Positions 1-9,663 of a DNA stretch of 64,000 nucleotides are shown in pieces (within the stretch, counting starts at the first letter, position 1; each line of letters starts with the position of its first letter). Source of the DNA: Streptomyces coeruleorubidus (GTDB lineage: Bacteria; Actinomycetota; Actinomycetes; Streptomycetales; Streptomycetaceae). The notes beneath the pieces were generated by a model. It made no database searches. It was not told the origin of the DNA and saw only the letters and a program-made list of their open reading frames with translations. The position numbers and the translations under genes are program-made. The stretch is taken from NCBI RefSeq assembly GCF_028885415.1, contig NZ_CP118527.1, positions 3,038,001 through 3,102,000 on the forward strand, given 5' to 3'.

Positions 1-957
1 TCCTCCGAGCGCTGGATCGCCGACGGCAACAACGTCAAGAAGGACCTGGAGTCCAAGGGCTACAAGACCCAGCTGGTCTACGGCGAGGACGACCCGGACC
101 AGCAGGTCTCGCAGATCGAGAACCTGATCACCCAGGGCGTCAAGGCGCTGATCGTCGCGGCCATCGACAACAAGTCGATGAACAACGTGCTCCAGCAGGC
201 CAAGGACGCGAACATCCCGGTCATCTCCTACGACCGCCTGATCCTCGGCTCGCCGAACGTCGACTACTACGCCTCCTTCGACAACGAGAAGGTCGGCGAG
301 CTCCAGGGCAACTACATCGTCGAGAAGCTCGGCCTGAAGGACGGCTCCAAGAAGGGCCCCTTCAACATCGAGCTGTTCGCCGGCTCCAACGACGACAACA
401 ACACCCGCTACTTCTTCCAGGGCGCGATGAACGTCCTGCAGCCCTACATCAACAAGAAGCAGCTCGTCGTCCGCTCCAAGCAGACCAAGCTGAACCAGGT
501 CACCACCCTGCGCTGGGACGGCGGCACCGCCCAGAAGCGCATGGACGACATCCTGACCTCGGCCTACAAGCGCGACCGGGTCGACGCGGTCCTCTCCCCC
601 TACGACGGCATCTCCATCGGCATCCTCTCGGCGCTGAAGTCGGACGACTACGGCTCCAAGAGCAAGCCGCTGCCGATCGTCACCGGCCAGGACGCCGAGC
701 TCGCCTCGGTGAAGTCGATCATCGCCGACCAGCAGTCGATGACCGTCTACAAGGACACCCGCCAGCTCGCCAAGGTCGCCTCGAACATGGTCGACGCGCT
801 GCTGAACGACAAGAAGCCCGAGGTCAACGACACCAAGACCTACGACAACGGCTCGAAGGTCGTCCCGGCCTACCTGCTCGAGCCGGTCGCCGTCGACAAG
901 ACCAACTACCAGAAGGAAGTCGTCGACTCCGGCTACATCAAGGCAAGCGACCTCTAA
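1..957 (+). CDS. sugar ABC transporter substrate-binding protein (ChvE/XylF type), 5' end missing
   Basis: The frame is open from base 1, so the signal peptide and N-terminus lie outside the window; 318 residues remain. It is a periplasmic-binding-protein type 1 (Peripla_BP_4) sugar receptor. Visible family features are a [18 protein letters not shown] segment, a DNKSMNNVL helix, an [18 protein letters not shown] segment and a VTGQDAE segment near the C-terminus, all typical of multiple-sugar or xylose receptors of the ChvE/XylF group. It would bind an aldose outside the membrane and deliver it to the two following genes, which encode the ATPase and permease in the same orientation 34 bp downstream. 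The exact sugar cannot be read from the sequence; the linked aldose epimerase suggests galactose, arabinose or xylose. Confidence 0.93.
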   Translation, partial: SSERWIADGNNVKKDLESKGYKTQLVYGEDDPDQQVSQIENLITQGVKALIVAAIDNKSMNNVLQQAKDANIPVISYDRLILGSPNVDYYASFDNEKVGELQGNYIVEKLGLKDGSKKGPFNIELFAGSNDDNNTRYFFQGAMNVLQPYINKKQLVVRSKQTKLNQVTTLRWDGGTAQKRMDDILTSAYKRDRVDAVLSPYDGISIGILSALKSDDYGSKSKPLPIVTGQDAELASVKSIIADQQSMTVYKDTRQLAKVASNMVDALLNDKKPEVNDTKTYDNGSKVVPAYLLEPVAVDKTNYQKEVVDSGYIKASDL

Positions 958-991
958 AACCGCCGGCACACTTTGATTGGAAGGCACGACC

Positions 992-2542
992 ATGGCGGGA
1001 CCCGTCCTGGAAATGCGCTCGATCGTCAAGACCTTTCCCGGCGTCAAGGCGCTGTCGGACGTCACGCTGACCGTCCAGCAGGGCGAGGTCCACGCCATCT
1101 GCGGGGAGAACGGCGCCGGTAAGTCGACCCTGATGAAGGTCCTCTCCGGCGTCCACCCGCACGGCACCTACGAGGGGGACATCCTCTTCGAGGGGGAGGT
1201 CTGCGAGTTCAAGGACATCCGGGCGAGCGAGCAGCGCGGCATCGTCATCATCCACCAGGAGCTGGCGCTGTCGCCGTACCTCTCCCTCGCGGAGAACATC
1301 TTCCTCGGCAACGAGCACGCCAAGGGCGGGTTCATCGACTGGAGGGAGACGCTGCGGCACGCCACCGAGCTGCTGCGGCGGGTCGGGCTCAGCGACCACC
1401 CCGACACCCGCGTCGCCGACATCGGCGTGGGCAAGCAGCAGCTCGTGGAGATCGCCAAGGCCCTGTCGAAGAAGGTGAAGCTGCTCATCCTGGATGAGCC
1501 GACCGCGGCCCTGAACGACGAGGACAGCGACAAACTCCTGGATCTCATCCTGGAGTTGAAGAAGCAGGGCATCACCTCGATCATCATCTCCCACAAGCTC
1601 AACGAGATCCGCAAGGTCGCCGACTCGGTGACGATCCTCCGGGACGGCCAGACCATCGAGACCCTCGATGTGAAGGCCCCGGAGACCACCGAGGACCGGA
1701 TCATCAGCGGCATGGTCGGCCGCGACCTGGAGCACCGCTTCCCGGAGCGGTCGCCGCACCAGCCCGAGGAGGGCGTGGCACCCGCCCTGGAGATCCGGGG
1801 CTGGACCGTGTTCCACCCGATCGACCAGCAGCGCAAGGTCGTCGACGACGTGTCCCTGGCGGTGCGGCGCGGCGAGATCGTCGGCATCGCGGGCCTGATG
1901 GGCGCCGGCCGCACCGAACTCGCGATGAGCGTCTTCGGGCGGACGTACGGCCGGTACGCGGGCGGCACGGTCCTCAAGGACGGCACGGAGATCCGTACGA
2001 AGTCCGTCCCCGAGGCGGTCAAGCACGGGATCGCGTACGTCACCGAGGACCGCAAGCACTACGGCCTCAACCTCATCGACACCATCAACCGGAACATCTC
2101 GCTGACCGCCCTGGGCAAGGTCGCCAAGCGCGGAGTGGTCGACGAGCACGAGGAGCGGCAGGTCGCCGAGGGCTTCCGCAAGTCCATGAACATCAAGGCG
2201 CCGACCGTCTTCGAGCCGGTGGGCAAGCTGTCCGGCGGCAACCAGCAGAAGGTCGTCCTCAGCAAGTGGATCTTCTCGGGTCCGGACGTGCTGATCCTGG
2301 ACGAGCCGACGCGCGGTATCGACGTCGGTGCCAAGTACGAGATCTACACGGTCATCGACCAGCTGGCCGCCCAGGGCAAGGCGGTCGTCTTCATCTCCTC
2401 CGAGCTGCCCGAACTGCTCGGCATGTGCGACCGCATCTACACGATGGCCGCCGGGCGGCTGACCGGTGAGTTCTCGCGGGCCGAGGCCTCACAGGAATCG
2501 CTGATGCGTCAGATGACGAAGGACAAAGAGGTAACCCGATGA
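992..2542 (+). CDS. sugar ABC transporter ATP-binding protein (GguA/XylG type)
   Basis: This 516-residue protein has the tandem ABC domains of the CUT2 monosaccharide class. The first domain has Walker [10 protein letters not shown] (about residues 39-47) and [11 protein letters not shown]. The second has a degenerate loop [10 protein letters not shown], the signature [14 protein letters not shown] and the Walker [18 protein letters not shown] at 992 is chosen because GGAAGG lies 7 bases upstream; a TTG at 977 would place the ribosome site inside the gene. It energises import of the sugar bound by the preceding receptor. The stop overlaps the permease start as ATGA. Confidence 0.95.
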   Translation: MAGPVLEMRSIVKTFPGVKALSDVTLTVQQGEVHAICGENGAGKSTLMKVLSGVHPHGTYEGDILFEGEVCEFKDIRASEQRGIVIIHQELALSPYLSLAENIFLGNEHAKGGFIDWRETLRHATELLRRVGLSDHPDTRVADIGVGKQQLVEIAKALSKKVKLLILDEPTAALNDEDSDKLLDLILELKKQGITSIIISHKLNEIRKVADSVTILRDGQTIETLDVKAPETTEDRIISGMVGRDLEHRFPERSPHQPEEGVAPALEIRGWTVFHPIDQQRKVVDDVSLAVRRGEIVGIAGLMGAGRTELAMSVFGRTYGRYAGGTVLKDGTEIRTKSVPEAVKHGIAYVTEDRKHYGLNLIDTINRNISLTALGKVAKRGVVDEHEERQVAEGFRKSMNIKAPTVFEPVGKLSGGNQQKVVLSKWIFSGPDVLILDEPTRGIDVGAKYEIYTVIDQLAAQGKAVVFISSELPELLGMCDRIYTMAAGRLTGEFSRAEASQESLMRQMTKDKEVTR

Positions 2543-3783
2543 GCACGGACGTGACCGCCAAGACGCCGGCCCCCGCGCCGCCCGGCAAGGGAGGGGCGGC
2601 CACCGGCGACGGACTCCTGCAGCTGGTGCTGGACGGCATGCGACGCAACATGCGCCAGTACGGCATGCTGATCGCGCTCGGCCTGATCGTGGCGCTGTTC
2701 GCCGTGTGGACCGACGGCGACCTGCTGCTGCCGCGCAACGTCTCCAACCTGGTCCTCCAGAACAGCTACATCCTGATCCTCGCGATCGGCATGATGCTGG
2801 TCATCATCGCGGGCCACATCGACCTGTCGGTCGGCTCGCTGACGGCGTTCGTCGGCTCGATGGCCGCCGTGTTCATGGTCAAACAGGACATTCCCTGGCC
2901 GCTCGCCGTGGTGCTGTGCCTGGCCGTGGGCGCGGTCGCGGGTGCCATCCAAGGGTTCTTCATCGCGTACGGCGGCATACCGTCGTTCATCGTGACCCTG
3001 GCGGGCATGCTGATCTTCCGCGGTCTGACCGAGATCTTCCTGGAGGGCCAGACCCTCGGCCCGTTCCCGGAGGGCCTCCAGAAGGCCGCCAACGGCTTCC
3101 TGCCCGAGGTCGGCCCGAGCACCAACTACCACAACCTCACGCTGCTGCTGGGCTTCGCGATGATCGCCTTGGTGATCTTCCAGGAGGTCCGTGACCGCAG
3201 GCGGCAGCAGGAGTTCTCGCTCGACGTCCCGCCCACCAAGCTGTTCCTGCTGAAGCTGGTCGCGATCTCCGCCGCCGTGCTGACGCTGACCATGCTGCTG
3301 GCCAGCTACAAGGGCGCCCCGATCGTGCTGCTCGTCCTGGGCGTGCTGCTCGTCGGCTTCGGCTACGTGATGCGCAACGCGATCGTCGGCCGCCACATCT
3401 ACGCGATCGGCGGCAACCTCCCGGCGGCCAAGCTGTCGGGTGTGAAGGACAAGAAGGTCACCTTCCTGGTCTTCCTGAACATGGGCATGCTCGCGGCCCT
3501 GGCGGGTCTGGTCTTCGCCGCCCGCTTCAACGCGGCCTCTCCCAAGGCCGGCCTCAACTTCGAGCTGGAGGCGATCGCGGCCTCGTTCATCGGCGGCGCG
3601 TCGATGAGCGGCGGTGTCGGCACCGTCCTCGGCGCGATCATCGGTGGCCTGGTCCTGGGCGTGCTGAACAACGGTATGAACCTCGTCGGCATCGGCACCG
3701 ACTGGCAGCAGGTCATCAAGGGCCTGGTGCTCCTGGCGGCGGTCGGGTTCGACGTGTGGAACAAGCGCAAGGTCGGTTCGTAA
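2539..3783 (+). CDS. sugar ABC transporter permease (GguB/XylH type)
   Basis: A 414-residue integral membrane protein of the BPD_transp_2 family used by CUT2 sugar importers. Many hydrophobic segments begin after a short cytoplasmic N-terminus. The family segment [19 protein letters not shown] lies near residue 92, and a C-terminal region with [21 protein letters not shown] follows. The start overlaps the ATPase stop by 4 bases, so translation is probably coupled. With genes 1 and 2 it forms a complete receptor-ATPase-permease unit. A strong GC hairpin follows the stop. Confidence 0.95.
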   Translation: MSTDVTAKTPAPAPPGKGGAATGDGLLQLVLDGMRRNMRQYGMLIALGLIVALFAVWTDGDLLLPRNVSNLVLQNSYILILAIGMMLVIIAGHIDLSVGSLTAFVGSMAAVFMVKQDIPWPLAVVLCLAVGAVAGAIQGFFIAYGGIPSFIVTLAGMLIFRGLTEIFLEGQTLGPFPEGLQKAANGFLPEVGPSTNYHNLTLLLGFAMIALVIFQEVRDRRRQQEFSLDVPPTKLFLLKLVAISAAVLTLTMLLASYKGAPIVLLVLGVLLVGFGYVMRNAIVGRHIYAIGGNLPAAKLSGVKDKKVTFLVFLNMGMLAALAGLVFAARFNAASPKAGLNFELEAIAASFIGGASMSGGVGTVLGAIIGGLVLGVLNNGMNLVGIGTDWQQVIKGLVLLAAVGFDVWNKRKVGS

Positions 3784-3790
3784 GTCACCT

Positions 3791-3814
3791 GGGCCCCGCC
3801 GGCGGGCGGGGCCC
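3791..3814 (+). terminator. GC-rich hairpin after sugar permease
   Basis: A perfect 10-bp stem (3791-3800 with 3805-3814) and a 4-base loop lie 8 bases past the permease stop. There is no T tract, so it may be a Streptomyces-type weak terminator or an RNA-stabilising hairpin that lowers expression of the downstream epimerase. Confidence 0.6.
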
Positions 3815-3838
3815 ACTCCTTATGGGGGAGCCGCACAC

Positions 3839-4987
3839 ATGGAACTGAACAGACGCGCCGTCATCGCGGGAGCCGCGGCGGCGGGCATAGCCGCCACCAC
3901 GCTCGGCGGCACGGCGCACGCCACGGGAGGCAGGAAGCCGGTGAAGACGCTCTTCGGCAAGCTAGCCGACGGCACCAAGATCTACAGCTGGTCCCTGGAG
4001 AACGGCGGCACCCGCCTGAAGGTGCTCTCCTACGGCGGCATCGTCCAGTCGCTGGAGATCCCCGACCGCCGCGGCCGCTACGCCAACGTCTCCGCGGGCT
4101 TCGACAACATCGACGACTACGTCGCCAAGAGCCCGTACTTCGGCGCCCTGATCGGCCGCTACGGCAACCGCATCGGCAAGGGCAAGTTCACCCTCGACGG
4201 CAAGGACTACCAGCTCTCCGTCAACGACGGCGAGCAGAGCCTGCACGGCGGCGCCAAGGGCTTCGACAAGCGCGTGTGGGACATCGAGCCGTTCACCAAG
4301 GGCTCCGACGTCGGCCTGTACCTGTACTACACGAGCGTCGACGGCGAGATGGGCTACCCGGGCACGCTCAAGACGAAGGTGACGTACACGCTCACCCGGC
4401 ACGGCGACTGGCGCATCGACTACGAGGCCACCACGGACAAGGCCACCGTCGTCAACCTCACCAGCCACGTCTACTGGAACCTGGCCGGCGAGGGCAGCGG
4501 CACGATCGAGGACCACGAGCTCCAGATCGCGGCCTCCCGCTACACGCCCACCGACTCGGGCCTGATCCCCACGGGCGAGCTGGCCAAGGTCGCGGGGACC
4601 CCCTTCGACTTCCGCAAGGCCAAACCGATCGGCCGGGACATCCGCGTCTCGCACCCGCAGCTGGTGACCGCCAAGGGCTTCGACCACAACTGGGTCCTCG
4701 ACAAGGGCATCACCGCCCGCCCCGAGCACATCGCGACCCTGCGCGACCCGGCCTCCGGCCGCACGATGAAGATCGCCACGAACGAGCCGGGCCTGCAGTT
4801 CTACTCCGGCAACTTCCTCGACGGCACGCTGACCGGCCCGTCCGACCGCACCTACCGGCAGGGCGACGCGCTCTGCCTGGAGACGCAGCACTTCCCGGAC
4901 TCGCCGAACAAGCCGTCGTTCCCGTCGACGGTGCTGCGGCCCGGGCAGACGTACCGGACGACGACGGTCCACACGTTCGGCTGCTGA
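3839..4987 (+). CDS. secreted aldose 1-epimerase (galactose mutarotase family)
   Basis: This 382-residue protein starts with a Tat leader: NRRAV, then an Ala/Gly-rich hydrophobic stretch ending near AHA at residue 28. The body is a mutarotase beta-sandwich with GRYGNRI, the catalytic-His region NLTSHVYWNLAG and the catalytic-Glu region CLETQHFPDSPN close to the end. It interconverts alpha and beta anomers of an aldose outside the cell, which fits its place directly behind a monosaccharide importer (55 bp after the permease). A GGGGGAG site precedes the ATG. Confidence 0.93.
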   Translation: MELNRRAVIAGAAAAGIAATTLGGTAHATGGRKPVKTLFGKLADGTKIYSWSLENGGTRLKVLSYGGIVQSLEIPDRRGRYANVSAGFDNIDDYVAKSPYFGALIGRYGNRIGKGKFTLDGKDYQLSVNDGEQSLHGGAKGFDKRVWDIEPFTKGSDVGLYLYYTSVDGEMGYPGTLKTKVTYTLTRHGDWRIDYEATTDKATVVNLTSHVYWNLAGEGSGTIEDHELQIAASRYTPTDSGLIPTGELAKVAGTPFDFRKAKPIGRDIRVSHPQLVTAKGFDHNWVLDKGITARPEHIATLRDPASGRTMKIATNEPGLQFYSGNFLDGTLTGPSDRTYRQGDALCLETQHFPDSPNKPSFPSTVLRPGQTYRTTTVHTFGC

Positions 4988-5063
4988 CCGTCTTCACAGG
5001 TGGCACACAATTTTCTGAGGGCAGCCTCAGTGGTTGAACAGCACCACCGCAGCCTCCGTATGT

Positions 5064-5099
5064 AAGGGCGGCCCGCGCTCCCCCGCGCGGGCCGCCTTT
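5064..5099 (+). terminator. strong hairpin terminator after aldose epimerase
   Basis: A 12-bp perfect stem (5067-5078 with 5085-5096) is extended by a G-T and two A-T pairs and ends in TTT. It lies about 80 bases after the epimerase stop and closes the sugar transporter operon. Confidence 0.8.
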
Positions 5100-5149
5100 A
5101 AACGCCGGGTCCGGCCGTCCCCAACGGACCCGCCCTATACGGAGGTTCC

Positions 5150-6922
5150 ATGGCCGACAACGTCACGTCGCTGTTCCGCAGCACCGCGGCGCACAGCCCG
5201 TCGATGGCGGCGTTGACACGTGAGGGCGGCGACGGCGCCGGGCCGGTGGACTTCTGCATCCCCTGCAACCCGTACTTCCCCACCCCGGCCATGTTCGACG
5301 ACATGTCGGCCAGACTGCGCGACATCATCACGTACTACCCGAGCAGCGCCGACACCATCACGGCCGAGCTGTGCAGCCTGCTCCAGCTGCCGCCGCAGTG
5401 CGTGGCGATGGGCAACGGCTCCACCGAGCTCATCACCTGGATCGACCACCTGCTCGTCCGCGAGTCCCTCGCCATCCCCGTCCCCACCTTCGGCCGCTGG
5501 ACCGACCAGCCCATGGAGACCGGCAAGCGGGTCGACATGTTCCCGCTCCAGGAGTCCAGCGGCTTCGCCCTCGACCTCGCGCAGTACGCCGAGTTCATCC
5601 GCGCGCGGGGCACGCGCGTCGCCGTCATCTGCAACCCCAACAACCCCGACGGCGGCTTCCTGCACAAGCACGCCATCGTCCAGTTCATGGACGCGATGGC
5701 CGACCTCGACCTGATCGTCATCGACGAGTCGTTCCTGGAGTTCGCGGACGCCGAGGCGGAACCGTCCGTCGTCCAGGAGGCGATGCTGCGGCCCAACGTC
5801 ATCGTGCTGCGCAGCCTCGGCAAGAACTTCGGCCTGCACGGCATCCGCTTCGGCTACCTCGTCGCCAACCCGGCCCTCGCCGGGCGGGTACGGTCGATGC
5901 TCCCGAAGTGGAACCTCAACTCCTTCGCCGAGCATGTCGTCTTCATGCTCAAGGAGCACGGCGCGGAGTACGCGCAGAGCCTGCAGCAGGTGCGGCGCGA
6001 CCGCCTCGACATGGCCAGCCAGCTGTCCTCCCTGCCCGGGCTGACGGTCTACCCGTCGCAGGGCAACTTCCTCTTCGTGCGCCTCCCCGTGGGCGCCGAG
6101 GGCACCGTGGTCCGGGACCGGATGCTCACCGAGCACCGGATCCTGGTCCGTGAGTGCGGCAACAAGATCGGTTCGTCCAGCCGCTTCCTGCGTCTCGTGG
6201 TGCGCCCCCAGGTGGACGTGCGTCGCCTGGTGTCCGGCCTGGAACAGGTGCTCTACGGGACGTCCAGGAGGGGAGCCGCCGTATCCGAGCTGGGCAACGG
6301 GACCAGCTACAGCTCGGGTACGGCGGCAGTGGACCGTCTGGTGAGCGAGACCAACGGGTCCGGTATGCGGGGGCTTGCCGCTCAGGCCGTCGGTGCGGGT
6401 GGTCCGGGGCCGTCGGCCCCGGGCACCGGTACCGGGGTGCCGCTTCCCGCTGCCGCGTCCGCCGGGTCCGCCGGGGCGGCGGGTGCGGGTGGGATGCCGA
6501 TGCCGGCGGCTGCGCAGGCTGGACAGATGGGGCATGTCGGGCAGTTGACACAGGTGGGACAGGGTCAGATGGGGCAGATTGGCCAGATGGGGCAGCAGCA
6601 GATGCCTCAGTCTGTGCCCCAGACCGTCCCTCAGCCCGCGCCCCATCCCGTGCCGCAGCCGGCGCCGCAGCCCATGGCCGCGCCGCCGCTGGCGCCTGTG
6701 GCACAGGCGCCGTTCCCGAACCCGGCGCCGGCGCCGGTCCCTGCTCCGGCGCCGGCTCCCGTGCCGGCCGCTACCGGGCCCACCCCGCCGGGGGTTCCCG
6801 CGCGGGGTGGGTTGACCGCCGCGCAGGTCAGGGGGACGAACGGGTTGTCGCCTGCGCCGGCTACCGGATGGCCGGGGGCTCAGGCCTGGCCCAACGCGGC
6901 GGGGATGGGGCAGGCCGGGTAG
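5150..6922 (+). CDS. PLP-dependent aminotransferase (HisC-like) with long low-complexity C-terminal tail
   Basis: Residues 1 to about 370 form a class I/II fold-type I aminotransferase. CNPNNPDGGFLHKH and VIDESFLEF are PLP-site segments, SLGKNFGLHGIRFGY carries the Schiff-base lysine (K225), and a C-terminal FLRLVVRPQ supplies the substrate arginine. This resembles histidinol-phosphate aminotransferase and threonine-phosphate decarboxylase relatives. About 220 extra residues follow, rich in Gly/Ala, then Gln-Met-Gly repeats, then Pro-Gln/Pro-Ala repeats, which family members lack. The tail keeps high GC3, so it appears to be translated. ATG 5150 has GGAGG 5 bases upstream. It stands alone between a terminator and a convergent gene. 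The substrate is unknown. Confidence 0.85.
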   Translation: MADNVTSLFRSTAAHSPSMAALTREGGDGAGPVDFCIPCNPYFPTPAMFDDMSARLRDIITYYPSSADTITAELCSLLQLPPQCVAMGNGSTELITWIDHLLVRESLAIPVPTFGRWTDQPMETGKRVDMFPLQESSGFALDLAQYAEFIRARGTRVAVICNPNNPDGGFLHKHAIVQFMDAMADLDLIVIDESFLEFADAEAEPSVVQEAMLRPNVIVLRSLGKNFGLHGIRFGYLVANPALAGRVRSMLPKWNLNSFAEHVVFMLKEHGAEYAQSLQQVRRDRLDMASQLSSLPGLTVYPSQGNFLFVRLPVGAEGTVVRDRMLTEHRILVRECGNKIGSSSRFLRLVVRPQVDVRRLVSGLEQVLYGTSRRGAAVSELGNGTSYSSGTAAVDRLVSETNGSGMRGLAAQAVGAGGPGPSAPGTGTGVPLPAAASAGSAGAAGAGGMPMPAAAQAGQMGHVGQLTQVGQGQMGQIGQMGQQQMPQSVPQTVPQPAPHPVPQPAPQPMAAPPLAPVAQAPFPNPAPAPVPAPAPAPVPAATGPTPPGVPARGGLTAAQVRGTNGLSPAPATGWPGAQAWPNAAGMGQAG

Positions 6923-6970
6923 CGCCTTCTCGCCGTAGCTGGTTTCCGTGCCCGGCGGGTGCGGGTCCGT

Positions 6971-7001
6971 TGTGGCTTGTCGCGCAGTTCCCCGCGCCCC
7001 T
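6971..7001 (+). repeat. Streptomyces dispersed repeat (CCCCGCGCCCCT family), copy 1
   Basis: This copy lies between two convergent genes. Its right 21 bases match 22828-22848 at 20 positions, and the 12-base core CCCCGCGCCCCT recurs at 37536-37547. From general knowledge this element is abundant in Streptomyces intergenic DNA; its function is not known. Confidence 0.6.
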
Positions 7002-7013
7002 AGGGACGTCGGA

Positions 7014-8450
7014 CTAAGCCGGGTTCAACCTCCACTGTTGGCAAGCGTTGTTGAGCCACGACCACTGGCGTACGTCCGCGCTGTCCGCCGTCGAGCAGTT
7101 CGCCACGTCGGCCACCTTGCCGGTGGCCTTGTTCACGATGCGGACGTAGCCGGCGTCCGTGGCGACGAACTGGAAGCGCTGGCAGGTGTTGTTCAGCCAG
7201 GACCATTGGCGCAGGTCGGCGCCGTCGGCAGTTGAGCAGTCGGCGGTGTCGAGGACCTTGCCGGTGGCGACGTTCACGAGCCTGTGGGTGTCGTCGCCCA
7301 GGTCCTCCAGGCGCCAGCGCTGGTTGGTCCCGCCGTTGCAGGTGTACTGCACGACGCCCGCGCCGTCGGCCGACGAGCTGCCGGCGACATCCAGGCACTT
7401 GCCGCTGTTGCGGTTGGAGACGGTGTAGGTCGTCGAGGCGGACGCCGGTTCGCCGGACGGCCCTGGCATGCTCGCCCCGAGCCGGACGGGTGTGCCGAAG
7501 TTCGGGGTGCCGTCGGAGTTCCAGGTGAACTTCTGGGCCCGGGTCGTGCGGCCGTTGTCGCAGCCCTCGGAGGCGGAGTCGTTGGCGTGGTAGACGATCC
7601 AGTTCTCGCGGCCGTCGGGTGAGGTGAAGAAGCCGTTGTGGCCGGGCCCGTACACCCCGTTTGCGTCACTGCGCTGGAAGACGGGCGTGGACTTCTTCGT
7701 CCAGGAGGAGGCGGACAGCGGGTTGGAGCCGGTCAGCTCCAGTTGCCCGAGTTTGTAGTCGGGCGTCCAGCAGCCGCTCGCGGAGTAGATCAGGAAGGTC
7801 CGGCCACCGCGCTGCAGCACCTCCGCGCCCTCGTTGACGGTGCCGCCCTGCCGTTCCCAGGCGTGCGTCGGCGTCGAGATCGTCGAGTAGGAGCCGCTGA
7901 CGGTGTACGGGTTGGACATCGGCGCGATGACGAGGTTCTGCGTCCCGCCCGTGATCGCGCTGCCCAGCATGTACAGCCGGCCGCCCACGTTCATCAGGCT
8001 CGGGTCCAGCATCCAGGCGGAGTTGAGCTGCCCCTTGTAGGTGTAGGGGCCCATGGGGTCGGATCCGGCACTCTCCAGTACATGGCTGCGCTGCGTCGGG
8101 TTGTAGTCCGACACGTTCTGCCCGGCGACGTAGTACAGGTACCAGCGGCCGTTGACGAAGTGCAGCTCGGGTGCCCAGATGTTGCAGCACCGGGAAGCGG
8201 CGTCGCCCTTCCACACCTGGACGCTGGGCGCGGTGGAGAGCCCGGCGAGGGTGGCGGACTTGCGGATGGTGATGACGTCGGTCCAGCTGGTCGTCACCAG
8301 GTAGTAGTTGCCGTCGTGGTACGAGATCCAGGGGTCGGCGCCCTTGACGGACTTGACCGGGTTGGCGAACGAGGCGGCGCTCGCGGTGGGCTGGCCGAGA
8401 CTGAGGGCGAGCAGCAGGACGGCCAGCAGGGTCAGTAGGCGACGGGCCAT
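7014..8450 (-). CDS. secreted GH43 arabinofuranosidase/arabinanase with ricin-type (CBM13-like) lectin domain
   Basis: This 478-residue exoenzyme has a Sec signal peptide (MARRLLTLLAV to about ASA). The GH43 five-bladed propeller follows: KGADPWISYHDGNYYL holds the general base Asp, WMLDPSLM the pKa-modulating Asp and NEGAEVL the acid Glu. The last 125 residues form a ricin B-type beta-trefoil with repeated QW motifs (NQRWRLEDLG, CQRFQFV, CQQWRLNPA), predicted to bind polysaccharide. It probably releases arabinose from arabinan or arabinoxylan. ATG 8450 has GGAG 6 bases upstream and sits 19 bases inside the preceding GH43 gene, so the two are one transcript. A much longer upstream reading frame lacks family similarity and is rejected. 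Confidence 0.9.
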   Translation of the reverse strand: MARRLLTLLAVLLLALSLGQPTASAASFANPVKSVKGADPWISYHDGNYYLVTTSWTDVITIRKSATLAGLSTAPSVQVWKGDAASRCCNIWAPELHFVNGRWYLYYVAGQNVSDYNPTQRSHVLESAGSDPMGPYTYKGQLNSAWMLDPSLMNVGGRLYMLGSAITGGTQNLVIAPMSNPYTVSGSYSTISTPTHAWERQGGTVNEGAEVLQRGGRTFLIYSASGCWTPDYKLGQLELTGSNPLSASSWTKKSTPVFQRSDANGVYGPGHNGFFTSPDGRENWIVYHANDSASEGCDNGRTTRAQKFTWNSDGTPNFGTPVRLGASMPGPSGEPASASTTYTVSNRNSGKCLDVAGSSSADGAGVVQYTCNGGTNQRWRLEDLGDDTHRLVNVATGKVLDTADCSTADGADLRQWSWLNNTCQRFQFVATDAGYVRIVNKATGKVADVANCSTADSADVRQWSWLNNACQQWRLNPA

Positions 8451-9412
8451 CCGCTGCTCCAGTTCAGGAGGTTGACGCCGAGCTTGGGCGTGCCGTTGTC
8501 GTTGCCGTCGTAGTAGTGGTAGACGATCAGGTCGCCGTCGGCGTCGTTCATGATCGACTGTCCGCCCGGGCCGATGATGCTGCCGTGCGACTCCAGGACG
8601 GGCGTGCCCCCGTTGTTCCTCATGTCGACGCCGTTCTTGTCGCGGTACGGCCCGGTGATGCTGGAGGCGCGACCGACCTTGACCTTGTACGTCGAACTGG
8701 TGCCGTTGCAGCAGGTGTCGTACGAGGCGAAGAGGTAGTAGTACCCGTTCCGCTTGACGATGAAGGGCGCCTCGACGGCCTTGGTGCCGGTGGGGCGGGA
8801 GGCGAGTGAGTAGCGGGTGGTGTTGGAGGAGAGCTGCTTCCCGGTGGCCGGGTTGATCTGGATCATCTTGATCCCGGTCCACCAACTGCCGAAGGACAGC
8901 CACCACTTGCCGTCGTCGTTCACGAAGAGGTTCGGGTCGATGGCGTTGAAGTCGCTGGAGGAGTTCGACGTGTAGACCGTGCCCTGATCGGTCCAGCTGC
9001 CCGGCCGGCCGGTGCTGGAGGTCGCGAGGCCGATGGCGGACGTGTTCGAGCCGAACTTCGAGACGGAGTAGTACATCAGGTACTTGCCGCCGTGGTACGA
9101 GATGTCCGGCGCCCAGGCCTCGGGGACGGAGGAGTAGTTCCGCCACCAGCTCGGCCTGCTGGAGAAGGCGTCACCGCCGTTCCGGAAGGCCGTGCGGTCA
9201 CCGGACGTCTTGCTGGCGATGCCGCCGCCGGTGGCGTAGAGCAGGTACTGGCCGGACGAGGTGCGGATCATCGACGGGTCGTGGGTGACGATGTCGCCGG
9301 TGACCCGGCCGGGGTTGGGGTACGCGGACGCCGCACTCGGCATCAGGGCCAGCAGTGCGGCGGCGGGGAGGGCGAGCAGGGCGGTTCTCTTGCGCAGGAT
9401 GGAGCGGCTCAT
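8432..9412 (-). CDS. secreted arabinan endo-1,5-alpha-L-arabinosidase (GH43)
   Basis: The 326-residue protein has a Sec leader ending near SAASA at residue 30. GH43 catalytic landmarks are all present: THDPSMIR (base), NAIDPNLF (second Asp) and KAVEAPFIV (acid). This size and motif set match bacterial endo-arabinanases that cut alpha-1,5-linked arabinan. AGGAGG lies just upstream of ATG 9412. It is the first gene of an arabinan-degrading operon. Its upstream region has a strong promoter overlapped by TTCGAA boxes and almost identical to that of the arabinose-type ABC transporter at 26 kb. Confidence 0.93.
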   Translation of the reverse strand: MSRSILRKRTALLALPAAALLALMPSAASAYPNPGRVTGDIVTHDPSMIRTSSGQYLLYATGGGIASKTSGDRTAFRNGGDAFSSRPSWWRNYSSVPEAWAPDISYHGGKYLMYYSVSKFGSNTSAIGLATSSTGRPGSWTDQGTVYTSNSSSDFNAIDPNLFVNDDGKWWLSFGSWWTGIKMIQINPATGKQLSSNTTRYSLASRPTGTKAVEAPFIVKRNGYYYLFASYDTCCNGTSSTYKVKVGRASSITGPYRDKNGVDMRNNGGTPVLESHGSIIGPGGQSIMNDADGDLIVYHYYDGNDNGTPKLGVNLLNWSSGWPVAY

Positions 9413-9451
9413 ACGGTCCTCCTTGCGGTGGGGGTGACAGCTGATCGACAT

Positions 9452-9511
9452 TTCGAACAGCGATCGCAAGTTCGAACGGACCGTAGAATCGAACGTCTTG
9501 CGCGTCAATGG
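9452..9511 (-). promoter_or_regulatory. sigma70-type promoter with TTCGAA operator boxes (arabinan operon)
   Basis: On the minus strand TTGACG (9503-9508) and TACGGT (9480-9485) are separated by 17 bp. TTCGAA boxes lie at 9471-9476 and 9452-9457, and a related TTCGATT lies in the spacer. The same layout occurs at 26062-26103, including a shared GCGCGTCAATGG (plus strand) over the -35. The boxes overlap and follow the -10, so repression by a sugar-responsive regulator encoded elsewhere is the likely mode. Confidence 0.75.
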
Positions 9512-9565
9512 TTCGCGCAGCAACAACTGTGACCGGCAGGGGAGATCCGTTGAACATCCGTCCCG

Positions 9566-9663
9566 GTGGCTATCGGGCACGCGAAGCAACGGCGCGTCCT
9601 GGCGGTGCTGTTGTACGAGGCCGGCCGCGTCGTCTCGGCGGAGCGGCTGATCGACCACAGCGG
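9566..9663 (+). pseudogene. remnant of SARP/AfsR-type regulator N-terminus
   Basis: About 32 codons read GHAKQRRVLAVLLYEAGRVVSAERLID, the classic start of the OmpR-like DNA-binding domain of Streptomyces antibiotic regulatory proteins (family form: GPAKQRRVLAVLL, GRPVSADRLID). The similarity stops at a C/G-rich hairpin near 9669-9691, and the rest of the gene is absent. A TTG with AGGGGAG upstream (9550) is in a different frame, so even this piece is broken. It appears to have been truncated when the neighbouring NACHT gene arrived. Confidence 0.6.
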
